Assembly (NCBI GenBank): GCA_963789255.1
Contig: CAWBJW010000002.1
Coordinates: 248,001 to 312,000 of the forward strand
DNA length: 64,000 nt
Direction: 5' to 3'
Source: DATARH01 sp963789255
Lineage (GTDB): Bacteria > Pseudomonadota > Alphaproteobacteria > ATCC43930 > CGMCC-115725
Shown here: piece by piece, positions 18,815-28,404 of the stretch
How positions within the stretch are numbered: the stretch's first letter is position 1
How the letters are laid out: each line of letters opens with the position of its first letter
Position numbers and translations under genes: made by a program
Notes under the pieces: generated by a model
Databases searched by the model: none
Told to the model about the DNA's origin: nothing
Seen by the model: only the letters and a program-made list of their open reading frames with translations

Positions 18815-20614
18815 ATGGATTACGCGAGCTGCCGCAGCCTGCCGGCGATGTTTTTCGAGGTGGCGCGGACACGCGGCGCCCGGCCGTTTCTGTGGGCCAA
18901 GCGCGACCGGAAATACCAGCCTCTGAGCTGGTCGGAAGCGGCGGATGCGGTGGGCCGGCTCGTGCGCGGCCTCGTCGCGCTCGGCATCCAGCCCGGCGAC
19001 CGGGTCGCGCTCGTTGCGGAAAACCGTCCGGAATGGATCGTCGCCGATCTGGCGATCATGGGCGCCGGCGCGGTCACCGTCCCGGCCTATGTCACCAACG
19101 GCGTCGAGGATCACCGCCATATCCTCGGCAACAGCGGGGCGCGGGCGGCGATCGTCTCGACCGCGGCGCTGGCCGCCCGCGTCATCCCGGCCGCGGCGCA
19201 GGTGCCGAGCGTGCGCGCGGTCATCGCGATGGAGCCGGTCGAGGACGCGGCGCCGAAGGTCGAAATCCGCGCCTGGGGCGATGTGCTGATGCAAGGCGGC
19301 GAGGGACCTGACGACATCGACGAGCGGGTCGCGGCGTTGTCGCCCGACGAGACCGCCTGCATCATCTACACCTCGGGCACCGGCGGCGTGCCGAAAGGGG
19401 TGATGCTGAGCCATCGCAACATCATCGCCAATTGCCGCGGCGCCTATCGCCTCCTGGAGACGCTCGGCCTGGGCGACGAAAAATTCCTTAGCTTTCTGCC
19501 GTTGTCGCATTCCTACGAGCACACCGCCGGGATGATGTTCCCGATCTCGATCGGCGCCGAGATCTATTTCGCCGAGGGCGCCGACACGCTGGCGCACAAT
19601 CTGGTCGAGGTGCGGCCGACGGTCATGACCGCGGTGCCGCGGCTCTATGAGACGATGCACCAGCGCATCCGCATCGCGATCGAGCGCGAGCGCGGGCTGA
19701 AGCGCCGCCTCTTCGAGCGCGCCGTCGCGATCGGCAAGAAACGCCTCGCCGACGAGGCGCTGTCGCTCGGCGAGCGGTTCGTCGATCCGGTGCTCGACAG
19801 GCTGGTGCGCGACAAGGTGCGGGCGCGCTTCGGCGGGCATCTGAAGGCGATGATCTCGGGCGGCGCGCCGCTCAACCCGGAGATCGGCCGCTTCTTCCTC
19901 GCGCTCGGGGTGCGGCTCTTGCAAGGCTATGGCCAGACCGAGGCGGCGCCGGTCATCTGCTGCAACCTGCCCGACCATATCAGGATCGACACGGTCGGCC
20001 CGCCGCTCGACGGGGTCGAGGTCCGCATCGCCGAGGATGGCGAGATCCTCGTCGCCGGCGACAATGTCATGAAAGGCTATTGGAACGACCCCGAGGCGAG
20101 CGCGCGCACGCTGATCGACGGCTGGCTCTACACCGGCGACATCGGCCGTCTCGACCCCGACGGGTATCTGCGCATCACCGACCGGAAGCGCGATTTCATC
20201 AAGAATTCGGGCGGCGACATGATCGCGCCGGCGCGGGTCGAGGGCGAGTTGACGCTGGCCCCGGAAATCGCCCAGGCGATGGTGTCCGGCGACCGCCGGC
20301 CCTACCTCGTCGCGGTCATCGTCCCCGACCCGGAATTCGCAGCCGCCTATGCGACATCGCACGGGGCGGCGGCGGCGCTCGCCGCGCTCGCCGAGGACCC
20401 GGGGTTCCACCAGGCGCTCGGCGCGGTCGTCGGCCGGGTCAACGAGGGCCTCCCGGCGGCCGAGCGGGTGCGCCGCTTCATCATCGCCGGCGAGCCGTTC
20501 AGCCTGGCCAACGCGCAACTGACGCCGACCCTGAAGATAAGGCGGCACGCGATCCGCGAAGCCTATCAGGCGGCGTTCGAGACGCTCTACGACGGCAAGG
20601 GGATGGCGGCGTGA
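18815..20614 (+). CDS. Long-chain acyl-CoA synthetase (AMP-forming)
   Basis: It activates fatty acids through acyl-adenylates to acyl-CoA. It has 599 residues from the ATG at 18815, which follows GGGGACGAG. The P-loop-like motif is YTSGTGGVPKGVMLSH, the adenylate motif GYGQTEAAPVI, and the C-terminal hinge and lysine region reads YLRITDRKRDFIKNSGGDMI. The overall pattern matches the large FadD15-like class. It is divergent from the M3 peptidase and convergent with egtD. It is unrelated in sequence detail to the shorter ligase at 54969. Confidence 0.9.
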   Translation: MDYASCRSLPAMFFEVARTRGARPFLWAKRDRKYQPLSWSEAADAVGRLVRGLVALGIQPGDRVALVAENRPEWIVADLAIMGAGAVTVPAYVTNGVEDHRHILGNSGARAAIVSTAALAARVIPAAAQVPSVRAVIAMEPVEDAAPKVEIRAWGDVLMQGGEGPDDIDERVAALSPDETACIIYTSGTGGVPKGVMLSHRNIIANCRGAYRLLETLGLGDEKFLSFLPLSHSYEHTAGMMFPISIGAEIYFAEGADTLAHNLVEVRPTVMTAVPRLYETMHQRIRIAIERERGLKRRLFERAVAIGKKRLADEALSLGERFVDPVLDRLVRDKVRARFGGHLKAMISGGAPLNPEIGRFFLALGVRLLQGYGQTEAAPVICCNLPDHIRIDTVGPPLDGVEVRIAEDGEILVAGDNVMKGYWNDPEASARTLIDGWLYTGDIGRLDPDGYLRITDRKRDFIKNSGGDMIAPARVEGELTLAPEIAQAMVSGDRRPYLVAVIVPDPEFAAAYATSHGAAAALAALAEDPGFHQALGAVVGRVNEGLPAAERVRRFIIAGEPFSLANAQLTPTLKIRRHAIREAYQAAFETLYDGKGMAA

Positions 20615-20661
20615 GAAAAAATGCGTTTTGACGCAAAGGACTCAGAGGATACGCAAAGGGG

Positions 20662-21627
20662 CTACCCTTGCCGGAAGTAGTGGACGCTGAAGAGGTCGTT
20701 GCGGTCGGTCCAGGTGTGGACCGGGGCGAAGCCGGCGCGGGCGGCCAATGCGTGGAATTCCTCGATCGCGTATTTATACGAGTTCTCGGTGTGGATCAGC
20801 TCGCCCTCGCCAAAATGGAAGCGATGGCCGGCGATCGTTGCGGTCTGCTCGGCGAGGCTTTTGAGATAGAGCTCCATCCGGCCTTTTTCCGCGTCGTAAA
20901 AGGCCAGGTGCGCGAACCGGTCGATAGCGAGTGAGCCGCCGAGTTCGCGGTTGACCCGCTCCAAGAGGTTGAGGTTGAAGGCGGCGTTGATCCCGGCCCG
21001 ATCGTTGTAGGCGGCGTTGAGAATGGCCGGGTCCTTCTTGAGGTCGACGCCGATCAGCATCTCCCCGGCGGGCCCGAGCAGTTCGGCGCAGTGGGCGAGA
21101 AAACGAACGACCCCGTCCGGCTCGAAATTGCCGATCGTCGATCCCGGGAAAAAGCCGACCCGCTTGCCCGCGGGGCCGGGCAGCGGCGGCAACGGGAACG
21201 GGCGGGTATAGTCGGCGCACACCGCGATGACCGGCAGCGCGGGGAAGTCGGCGGCGAGCTGCGACGCGGCCTCGCGCAAATGCTCGCGCGAGATGTCGAC
21301 CGGCACGTAGGCCGCCGGCGCCGCGAGCGCCTGCAACAGGATGCGCACCTTGCGGCTGGCGCCGCTGCCCAATTCTATGAGCCGGCAATGCGCGCCGATC
21401 CGCGCGGCAATCGCGCCGGCATATTCCTCGAGGATCGCGATCTCGGTTCGGGTCAGGTAATATTCGGGGAGCCGGCAGATCTGCTCGAACAACGCGGAGC
21501 CGCGCGTATCGTAGAAGAACTTGCAGGGCAGCGATTTCGCCGCACGGCCGAGCCCGGCAACCACCGCGTCGCGAAAGCTCTCCTCGCTCGGCGCCAGATC
21601 GTGAAAGGCGAAGACGGCACCATCCAT
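20662..21627 (-). CDS. egtD: L-histidine N-alpha-methyltransferase (ergothioneine pathway)
   Basis: EgtD trimethylates histidine to hercynine with SAM. The 321-residue length matches the family. Visible motifs are FFYDTRGSALFEQICRLPEY, the SAM-binding LIELGSGASRKVRILL, VPVDISREHL and GFFPGSTIGNFEP. The start is the ATG at 21627, immediately downstream of the egtB stop (2 bp gap), so the two genes are one operon and likely coupled. It gives antioxidant thiol-histidine together with EgtB. Confidence 0.95.
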   Translation of the reverse strand: MDGAVFAFHDLAPSEESFRDAVVAGLGRAAKSLPCKFFYDTRGSALFEQICRLPEYYLTRTEIAILEEYAGAIAARIGAHCRLIELGSGASRKVRILLQALAAPAAYVPVDISREHLREAASQLAADFPALPVIAVCADYTRPFPLPPLPGPAGKRVGFFPGSTIGNFEPDGVVRFLAHCAELLGPAGEMLIGVDLKKDPAILNAAYNDRAGINAAFNLNLLERVNRELGGSLAIDRFAHLAFYDAEKGRMELYLKSLAEQTATIAGHRFHFGEGELIHTENSYKYAIEEFHALAARAGFAPVHTWTDRNDLFSVHYFRQG

Positions 21628-21629
21628 CC

Positions 21630-22970
21630 CTATAGATCCTCCGCCAGGCGCAGCCCCGAGAACGCCCAGCGCGCCGCAGGCGGGAAGAAATTGCGATAGG
21701 TGAGCCGGATATGATGGGCCGGGGTCACTGCCGCACCGCCGCGCAGCACCATCTGGCCCGACATGAACTTGCCGTTGTATTCGCCGATCGCGCCTGCCGC
21801 CGGGCGGAAGCGCGGATAGGCGACATAGGGGCTTGCCGTCCATTCCCAGACATCGCCGACGAGCTGGCGCAATTCCGGTTCGCCGGCGGCGGCCGCGCGA
21901 TCCGGGCAGGGGTGGTAATAGAAGCTGTCGGCGAGGTTGCCGGCGAGCGGCACGCCGTTGTCGAGCGGAGCGGCCGCGACTTCCCATTCGGCTTCGGTCG
22001 GCAGGCGCTTGCCGGCCCAGCGGGCGAAGGCGTCGGCCTCGTAGAAGCTGACATGCGAGACCGGCTCGGCGGGGTCGATCCGACGCTCGCCGGACAGGGT
22101 GAAGACGCGCCACTCGCCGTCCTCGACGCGCCAGTAGAGCGGCGCTTCCCAGCCCTGTTGCGTTACGGTCGCCCAGCCGTCCGACAGCCAGAATTCAGGG
22201 CGGCGATAGCCGCCATCGGCGATGAATTCGAGGTATTCGCCTGACGACAGCGGATGGCTCGCGAGGCGGAACGGGTCGAGCCAGACCTTGTGGCGCGGCC
22301 CCTCGTTGTCGAAGGCGAAACCCGGGCCGGCATGGCCGATCTCTTCGAGGCCGCCGGCGAACGCGACCCAGCCGCGCCCCACGGGACAAGCCCGTGGGCT
22401 GAAGGCCCACGGCGCCTTGGATACCGGCGCAGGGAGGCGCGGCGCCTGGTATGAGGGCAGCAGCGGATTGACCGAAAACACATGCTTGATGTCCATCAGG
22501 ATCAGCTCCTGATGCTGCTGCTCGTGGTTGCGGCCGAGCTCGATCAGCGGCGCCGCCTGATGCCACACCGCCGCGCCGGAGTGTTCGATCAGGCGCAGCA
22601 TCGCCGTCGTGACGTGGTCGCGATAGGCGCCGATCGCGTCAACCGTCGGACGCGACAAGAGGCCGCGCTGCGGGCGCGGATGGCGTGGGCCGACCGCCTC
22701 GTAATAGGAGTTGAACAGATAGGCGAAGGCCGGATCGAACTCCCGGTAGAAGGGGTCGAGCGGGCGGAGAATAAAGGTCTCGAAAAACCAGCTGGTATGC
22801 GCGAGGTGCCACTTTGTCGGGCTGGCGTCGGGCATCGACTGGATCGCCTGATCCTCGGGCGAGAGGTTGGCGGCCAACGCCTCGCTGTCGCGGCGAATGG
22901 CTTCGAACCGCTCGCGCTGCGAATGGCGATCGTCGCGGTGCACCGGTTGCTGGGTTGCTGTATCGAACAA
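21630..22970 (-). CDS. egtB: Ergothioneine biosynthesis protein EgtB (hercynylcysteine sulfoxide synthase)
   Basis: This iron-dependent enzyme joins a thiol to hercynine with oxygen. The N-terminal DinB-like domain carries the iron ligands in NHEQQHQELILMD (HxxxHxE). The C-terminal FGE/sulfatase-type domain has LPTEAEWEVAA and VWEWTASPY. The TTG at 22970 is chosen because GGGGGA lies upstream and the open frame beyond it is unlike the family; an ATG at 23054 is an alternative. A palindromic repeat is inserted in frame between the two domains, adding APWAFSPRACPVGRG or similar. It is cotranscribed with egtD. Confidence 0.93.
   Translation of the reverse strand: MFDTATQQPVHRDDRHSQRERFEAIRRDSEALAANLSPEDQAIQSMPDASPTKWHLAHTSWFFETFILRPLDPFYREFDPAFAYLFNSYYEAVGPRHPRPQRGLLSRPTVDAIGAYRDHVTTAMLRLIEHSGAAVWHQAAPLIELGRNHEQQHQELILMDIKHVFSVNPLLPSYQAPRLPAPVSKAPWAFSPRACPVGRGWVAFAGGLEEIGHAGPGFAFDNEGPRHKVWLDPFRLASHPLSSGEYLEFIADGGYRRPEFWLSDGWATVTQQGWEAPLYWRVEDGEWRVFTLSGERRIDPAEPVSHVSFYEADAFARWAGKRLPTEAEWEVAAAPLDNGVPLAGNLADSFYYHPCPDRAAAAGEPELRQLVGDVWEWTASPYVAYPRFRPAAGAIGEYNGKFMSGQMVLRGGAAVTPAHHIRLTYRNFFPPAARWAFSGLRLAEDL
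22378..22412 (+). repeat. 35-bp palindromic repeat inside the egtB coding region
   Basis: The unit begins CCCACGGGACAAGCCCGTGG and continues with GCTGAAGGCCCACGG. It contains two overlapping inverted repeats. It matches the unit inside ubiA (38158-38192) at 31 of 35 positions. In egtB it lies antisense to the reading frame, contains no stop and encodes part of the linker between the DinB-like and FGE-like domains. Confidence 0.8.
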
Positions 22971-23337
22971 CTCGGTTCCCCCGTAGCCCCGTCTCCGCTG
23001 AAACGCTCCGCCGGCGATATCGTCTCCACGGCGCGGCGCTCGGCCGCGGCGCATGACATATGATGGTTAACGCAGCGCTGTAAACCATCCTGTCGCGACA
23101 CGCGGCCGATGCGAGGCTGATCATCCGGCGCGGCGGAGGTGGCGCCGCTGCGGTTGGCAGTCATGGCGGGAATTCCCTCAGAGCAGGGAATTTTCCGCAA
23201 TTTAGCAGGGAAGCTCGGGGTGCCAAGGGGCGGGGCGGTTCGGCGGCGATCTCCGGCATCGGCGAGGCTCATTGGCAACGGCGAAGGCGAGGATATTGGT
23301 TGCCCGTTTGTTCCTGTCAACCCCAGCGGCCATTTGG
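22971..23337. other. Region upstream of egtB with GGGAATT repeats
   Basis: No convincing gene is present. The stretch 23169-23212 carries several GGGAATT-type motifs in both orientations (GGGAATTCCCTC, CAGGGAATTTTCCGCAAT, GCAGGGAAG). Similar CAGGGAATTT segments occur at 16020-16055, so this is probably a dispersed intergenic repeat. The egtBD promoter should lie here or just inside, but no confident -35/-10 pair was found. Confidence 0.4.
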
Positions 23338-25741
23338 TCAAGCACTCGGCGCCCCGCCTTCGATAACGCGGAAAGCCGCTTGACCCCCGGCGAGCGGCAC
23401 GTTGTAGGCCATGACGGGCTGGGTGAGGCCTTTCAAGGCGAGCGCGCCAACCTGTTCGGTTGCGAGGCTGCCTTTCAGGGCGGCGTTGACGCGCTGGCTG
23501 AGCAGAATTTGGCCGTCCTTGGCCTCGGCGCAAAGACGGGCGGCGACATTGCACACCGTGCCGATCGCGGTATAGCCGGAGCGTTCGGAAAACCCGATCT
23601 GGCCGAGCGTCGCGTAACCCTGGGCGATGCCGGCGCCAAACCCGAGATCGCGGCCGCGCTCGCGCCACGCGGCGATCAGCGTGCCGGCCGCCTCGCGCAT
23701 CGCCACCGCCATCCTGACCGCGCGTTCCGCCGCGTCGGGGATCGGCATCGGATCGTTGAAGAACACCATGATGCCGTCGCCCGAAAACTGGTCGAGCGTG
23801 CCCTCGAACTGGCTGACGAGCGGCCCCAGCGCGCCATGATATTCGCGCAGGAAATCCAAGACCTCCTCGGGCTCGGCGGTCTCGGTGAAGGCGGTGTAGC
23901 CGCGCAGATCGCAGAACACGACGACGATCTCGCGGCGATGGCTTTCGAGGATCTTCTCGTCGCCCTGCGAGACGATCAGCTCGGCCAGTTGCGGCGCAAG
24001 GAACCGCTTCAGCCGCCCGACCCGCCCCAGTTCCTCGACCTGGGCAGCGACGCGGGCTTCGAGCCCGCGGTTCAGCTCCGCAACCTCGTCGGTGCGCTGG
24101 CGCAATTCGCCGAGCAGCCGCGCATTCTCCATCGCGATCACCGCCTGGGCGGCGAAGTTCTGCAACAGTGCGATCTGCTTATCGGTGAACGGCCGGACTT
24201 CCTGGCGGAAGGCAATCACTGCCCCGAGTAGGTCGCCATCACGACGTAGCGGCACCGCCAGCATTGTGCGCGCCCCCCCGAGATCGACCGCCTCATGCGC
24301 ACCCGAGCTCTCGGGAAATGTTGCAGCCGCCGCCTTAAGGTCCTCGATATGAATCGTTGCCTCGCCGCGCAGGAGCCGCCCGATAGGGGTAGGGCTATCA
24401 GGGTGCATCGGTCTCGGCTGGCGCAATTTCTCAGCAAGAGCATCCGGCATCCCGTGGACCGCCCCAGCGCGGGTTTGCTCTCCGTCGCGGACCATCAAGA
24501 TGCTGAATGCGAAGCCGCACAATCTGGACGCGTTGTTCAGAATGGCGTCGTACACCGGCGCGAGATCGCCGGGCGAGGAATTGATGACCTGCAGGACCTC
24601 GGCGGTCGCGGTCTGCTGCTCCAGGGCCTCCCGCGTTTCGGTGATGAGCCGCGCGTTCTCCATCGCGATGACCGCCTGCGCCGCGAAGTTCTGCAACAGC
24701 GCGATCTGCTTTTCGGAGAATGGCGGGGCCTGGAAACGCACCGACACGATGATCCCGACCAGCGCATCGCTTTTGCGCAGCGGCACGGCAAGCAGAGATT
24801 GGCCGCCCGCGAGTTCGTGAGCGGCGCGGTACATCGGGTGCACCGCGGTGGCCATATCGCGGATGTGGACGAAGGGCTCGCCCGCGAGCAACGGGGGAAC
24901 AGCCGGTGCGTCAAAGCTCAGTCCCTGCCGTAGCCCCTCGGCAAAGGCCCCCGCCAGGCCGCGCATCGCGACCGCGCGGAAATGGTTGTTGTCTCGCAGA
25001 AACATCGTGCCGGCGGCGGCGCCGCAAAGGCTGTGCGCCTTTTCCAGGATCGCGTCGAACACCGGCGCGAGATCGCCCGGCGAGGAATTGATCACCTGAA
25101 GGACTTCGGCGGTCGCGGTCTGTTGCTCCAAGGCTTCGCGCGTTTCGGTCAATAGCCGCGCGTTCTCCATTGCGATGACTGCCTGCGCAGCGAAATTCTG
25201 CAACAGCACGATCTGCCGCTTCGTGAACGGCCGGACCTCTTGGCGATAGGCCGACAAGGTCCCGAGCAGCCTGTCATCCTTACGGAGTGCGACCCAGACC
25301 ATCGTCCGGGCGCCCCCCAACTCCACTAGAGCAGACCATGGCCGGAAGGCCGAGGTCGTAATGTCGTCGATGTGGATGAGGGTTTCCCCTTTGACTAGCC
25401 GCTGGAGCGTCGGCCGGTCGGCCGGAACTCCTGGGGGCGCGCAAAGCCTCGACCATTGGCGGCGGCACACCACGAGATGCGGCGGTGCGAAACAGCTCCC
25501 CGTCGTAAGTGGTCATAATCCCAAATGCCGCCTCGCACAGGGTCATGGCCTTGTCCAGCATCGCATCGAACACCGGCGCGAGATTGCCCGGAGAGGAATT
25601 GATGACCCCCAACACCTCGGCGGTCGCGGTCTGCTGCGCCAGCGCTTCGTCTCGCTCGACGATCCGCTTCTCAAGCTCCGCTTCAAGCTCGACGATTCTC
25701 TGCTGCAAATTGACAGCAGGTGCGTTGCCCTTCCCAGCCAT
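23338..25741 (-). CDS. Triple-GAF sensor class III adenylate/guanylate cyclase (frameshifted)
   Basis: This large soluble signalling enzyme has, in order, a short coiled-coil head (LQQRIVELEAELEKRIVERD), three GAF domains and a class III cyclase domain. Each GAF is introduced by a near-identical linker of the form EQQTATAEVLQVINSSPG and ended by LLQNFAAQAVIAMENARL. The cyclase part has VVVFCDLRGYTAFTETAEP, FSGDGIMVFFNDP and GYTAIGTVCNVAARLCAEA. The first GAF is split between frames at a run of five C near 25434-25440; removing one base restores about 800 residues. The start is ATG 25741; 25786 is an alternative. The GAF ligand is unknown. Confidence 0.82.
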
Positions 25742-25917
25742 TTGGTCGCCCGCGAGCCGTGATGTGCCCTTAATACGCGAAATCAAACAGAGCGGGTAGG
25801 ACGAGCCTCTCGCCTCGCAGCCGGTCGCTCGCTCGCCAAGTGCCGGGCACTTGGGGGTTACATCGCCGTCCCGCGAACGGCCGAAATCGGCGCGAAGGCG
25901 TCGTTGGCAGGCTGCGC

Positions 25918-26266
25918 TTACCGCCCCCCAACCCTCTCGGCGGTCAACAGCAGCGAGCCTTTGCCGTGGGCCGCAGCCATTCGAAGAGCGGGGCGAACTC
26001 GCCGCGGCCGATCCCCTCGGCGAGGCCCGGAACGGCGGCGCGCGCGGCGGCGAACAGCTGGGCCGCGATCAGCGCGCCCAGCGTATAGGTCGGGAAATAG
26101 CCCCAATGGCCGTCATACCAGTGGATGTCGTGCAGGCACCCCTCGCGATCGGATTGCGGCACGATCCCGATCAGCGCCCTGAGCCCGTCGGCCCAGGCGC
26201 CGGGCAGGTCGCGCGGCGCCCGAGGCGGCGGAAGCGCGCTTCAAGTTCGGGATAGGCGGTCGTCAT
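25918..26266 (-). pseudogene. M32 carboxypeptidase remnant: N- and C-terminal ends joined by internal deletion
   Basis: The start reads MTTAYPELEARFRRLG, the usual opening of carboxypeptidase Taq-type enzymes (about 500 residues). It is followed directly, in another frame, by the C-terminal part: DREGCLHDIHW, GYFPTYTLGALIAAQLFAAA and GEFAPLFEWLR. About 400 residues including the HExxH active site are missing. A further frame change near 25965-25980 leads to HGKGSLLLTAERVGG. The ATG at 26266 overlaps the surf1 end, so the intact gene was once the last gene of the cytochrome oxidase operon. It is clearly non-functional. Confidence 0.8.
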
Positions 26267-26990
26267 CCCCGTTGGTGTCCCCGGCAGCGCGGCGTTGCGA
26301 CAGGAAATAGATCACGGCCGCCGCAACCGCGAGCGAAAACCAGGTGATCGCGTATTGCAGGTGATGGTTCGGCAACGCCGGCAGGCTCACCCCGCCCTCG
26401 GGCCAGCCGCCCGGGTTGGGCGTGGCGTCGGCATCGATGTAGAACGGCGCAACGCCGGCAAGCCGGTCGGCGGCGCTCATCGCCGTCAGGTTGACCCAGA
26501 ACCAGGAACCCAGGTCCGGGCGGTTGTCCGGCACGAACCAATTGGGCTTGCCGTCCGGCGGCAGGCGCAGCAGGCCGGCGACCCGGACCGTCCCGCCGGG
26601 ATCCCCGGCCTGGCGCTTCGCCCGGTCCTTGAGCCCCGTCGGGACAAAGCCGCGGTTGACGAAGACGATACGGCCGCCCGCTTCGCGCAGCGGCGTCAGC
26701 ACGTCGAAGCCGGCACCGCCCTGCGGCCCGATGGCGTTGCGCAGGATCTCCTTGTCGTTGAGGAAGACGCCCTGGTCGACGACCCGATGCAATTCGAGCG
26801 CGCGGGCGTCGGCCAGGGTCTGCGGCGGCGGCGTCGCAGGTGCGGCCAATGCCGCCTCGCGCTGGGCGATCAGGCCGCGCTTCCATTCCAGGCGCTGGAG
26901 CTGCCACACCCCGAGCGCGACACAGATGAGGACGACCGGGGCCGTGAACAGAACAGGCGCGAGGCGCGGGCGAAACCCGCTCATGCTCAT
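26241..26990 (-). CDS. surf1: SURF1 family cytochrome oxidase assembly protein
   Basis: Surf1 helps place haem a in subunit I of the aa3 oxidase. About 249 residues: an N-terminal membrane helix (FTAPVVLICVALGVWQLQRL) ends in the family hallmark GVWQLQRLEWK. The periplasmic domain has RIVFVNRGFVPTGL and WFWVNLTAMS, and the C-terminal helix is YAITWFSLAVAAAVIYFL. The start is ATG 26990 (or 26984). It overlaps the end of the DUF983 gene, as expected for a tight operon. Confidence 0.93.
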   Translation of the reverse strand: MSMSGFRPRLAPVLFTAPVVLICVALGVWQLQRLEWKRGLIAQREAALAAPATPPPQTLADARALELHRVVDQGVFLNDKEILRNAIGPQGGAGFDVLTPLREAGGRIVFVNRGFVPTGLKDRAKRQAGDPGGTVRVAGLLRLPPDGKPNWFVPDNRPDLGSWFWVNLTAMSAADRLAGVAPFYIDADATPNPGGWPEGGVSLPALPNHHLQYAITWFSLAVAAAVIYFLSQRRAAGDTNGDDDRLSRT

Positions 26991-27364
26991 ATGGCGGGCG
27001 GGATGTGCAGCAGATCGTGGCGGTATTGCAGGGCGATCAGGCCGGCCTTCAAGGGCCGCAGCATCAGGATCGCGCCAATGAGGATCAGCGGCGTCCACAA
27101 GACCAGATGGACCCAGATCGGCGGTGAGAATTTGACCTCGACCCACGCGGCGAGCCCGACGACGATCAGCCCGAGAAGAAGGATCACGAACACCGCCGGG
27201 CCGTCGCCGGCATCCTGGGCGGAGAAGTCGAGCCCGCAGACCGGGCAGGCCGGGCGCACGGTCAACAGGCCGGTGAACAGGCGACCCTCGCCGCAGCGCG
27301 GACAACGGCAGGCGAACGCGGCACGGGCCAGGGAGACCGGCGCAAAATGCCGCGAGTCGCTCAA
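26987..27364 (-). CDS. DUF983 family membrane protein
   Basis: About 125 residues. A zinc-ribbon-like head has two Cys pairs (CRCPRCGEGRLF and ACPVCGLDF), followed by two membrane helices (VFVILLLGLIVVGLAAWVEV and LVLWTPLILIGAILML). The TTG at 27364 is chosen because it places the first Cys pair near residue 17 as in relatives. DUF983 genes commonly sit between ctaE and surf1 in alphaproteobacteria, as here, and are presumed to help oxidase assembly. No biochemical role is established. Confidence 0.85.
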   Translation of the reverse strand: MSDSRHFAPVSLARAAFACRCPRCGEGRLFTGLLTVRPACPVCGLDFSAQDAGDGPAVFVILLLGLIVVGLAAWVEVKFSPPIWVHLVLWTPLILIGAILMLRPLKAGLIALQYRHDLLHIPPAI

Positions 27365-27374
27365 CAGGCCCGCC

Positions 27375-28239
27375 CTATCCGCCGATCCCCTCCGGGACGG
27401 CGTGGCCCATGCCCCACCAATAGATGCAGACAAACAGGAACAGCCAGACGACGTCGAACGAAATGCCAGTACCAGGCGGCCGCCTCCAGCCCGAAATGGT
27501 GCGTCGGGGTGAAATCGCCGCGCCGCGCCCGCGCCCAGCACACCGCGAGAAAGATCGTCCCGATGATGACGTGAAACCCGTGGAAGCCGGTCGCCATGAA
27601 GAACGTCAACGGATAGATGCCGCCGGTGAAGTGGAACGCGGCATGGCTGTATTCGTAGGCCTGGATCGAGGTGAAGGTGAGACCAAGCAGCACGGTCACG
27701 GTGAGGCCCTGGATCAGGCCTTTCTGGTTGCCTTCCAACAGCGAATGATGCGCCCAGGTCACCGTCGTGCCGGACAGCAGCAGGACCAGGGTGTTGAGGA
27801 ACGGAAATTCGAACGGATCGAACGGGTGGATGCCCTTGGGCGGCCACACGCCGCCGGCCGGGAACAGGCTCGACGAGAAAAACGCCCAGAAGAACGCCGA
27901 AAAGAACATCACCTCGGAGGCGATGAACAGCGCCATGCCGTAGCGCATGCCGAGCTGCACGACCGGATTGTGATAGCCCTGGAACGTCGCCTCGCGGATC
28001 ACGTCGCGCCACCACACCGCCATCGTCCCCAGTACGGCGATGACGCCGACGATCAACAGCGGAAAGCTGTGGCCGCCATGCATGTACACCAGGCCGCCGG
28101 TGGCGAGCAGCCCGGCCGAAATTGCGCCCATGATCGGCCACGGGCTCGGATTGACGAGATGGTAGGGATGCTTTGGCGCGCCGTGGGCATCGCCATGACC
28201 ATCGACGTGTCCGTGGGCGTCAGCGTGAATGTCGGTCAT
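27375..28239 (-). CDS. ctaE: Cytochrome c oxidase subunit III (frameshifted near C-terminus)
   Basis: This integral subunit of the aa3-type terminal oxidase has a His/Asp-rich head (MTDIHADAHGHVDGHGDAHG) and then membrane helices with the conserved HPYHLVNPSPWP, MFFSAFFWAFF and ATGFHGFHVIIGTIFL. After AAAWYWHFV the frame is lost. Removing one T near 27453-27458 gives DVVWLFLFVCIYWWG and a stop at 27375-27377, the normal end. The ATG at 28239 is chosen over a TTG 15 bp upstream. It is preceded by a very small gene and lacks the usual upstream ctaG. Confidence 0.92.
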
Positions 28240-28263
28240 CTTTGTCTGCCGCAAAAGCTCGGG

Positions 28264-28404
28264 TTACCCGCCGCCACCGCTCATCCGCACGATGGCAATC
28301 ACGAAAAACAGCGCAGCGAGCGCGAACAGTACCGCAGCGAGGGCGCGGTTGCGCGCCCGCATCCGGCGCTCGCGTTCGTCCATGCCCGCCTCGGCGGCGC
28401 TCAC
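28264..28404 (-). CDS. Small single-helix oxidase-operon protein (CoxF-like)
   Basis: The 46-residue product starts at a GTG that overlaps the ctaB stop in GTGA. It is a charged head (MDERERRMRARNR) followed by one membrane helix (ALAAVLFALAALFFVIAIV) and a Gly-rich tail. Small proteins of this shape occur after ctaB in alphaproteobacterial oxidase operons. ctaG normally comes next, but here ctaE follows after only 24 bp. The function is unknown; a role in oxidase assembly or stability is likely from position. Confidence 0.7.
   Translation of the reverse strand: MSAAEAGMDERERRMRARNRALAAVLFALAALFFVIAIVRMSGGGG

Noticed and set aside
16751..20548. A single 1265-residue leftward protein
   Set aside because: Only the part up to about 18541 matches the M3 peptidase family. 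The rest is antisense to the acyl-CoA synthetase gene and has the Arg/His/Asp-rich composition of a high-GC shadow frame.
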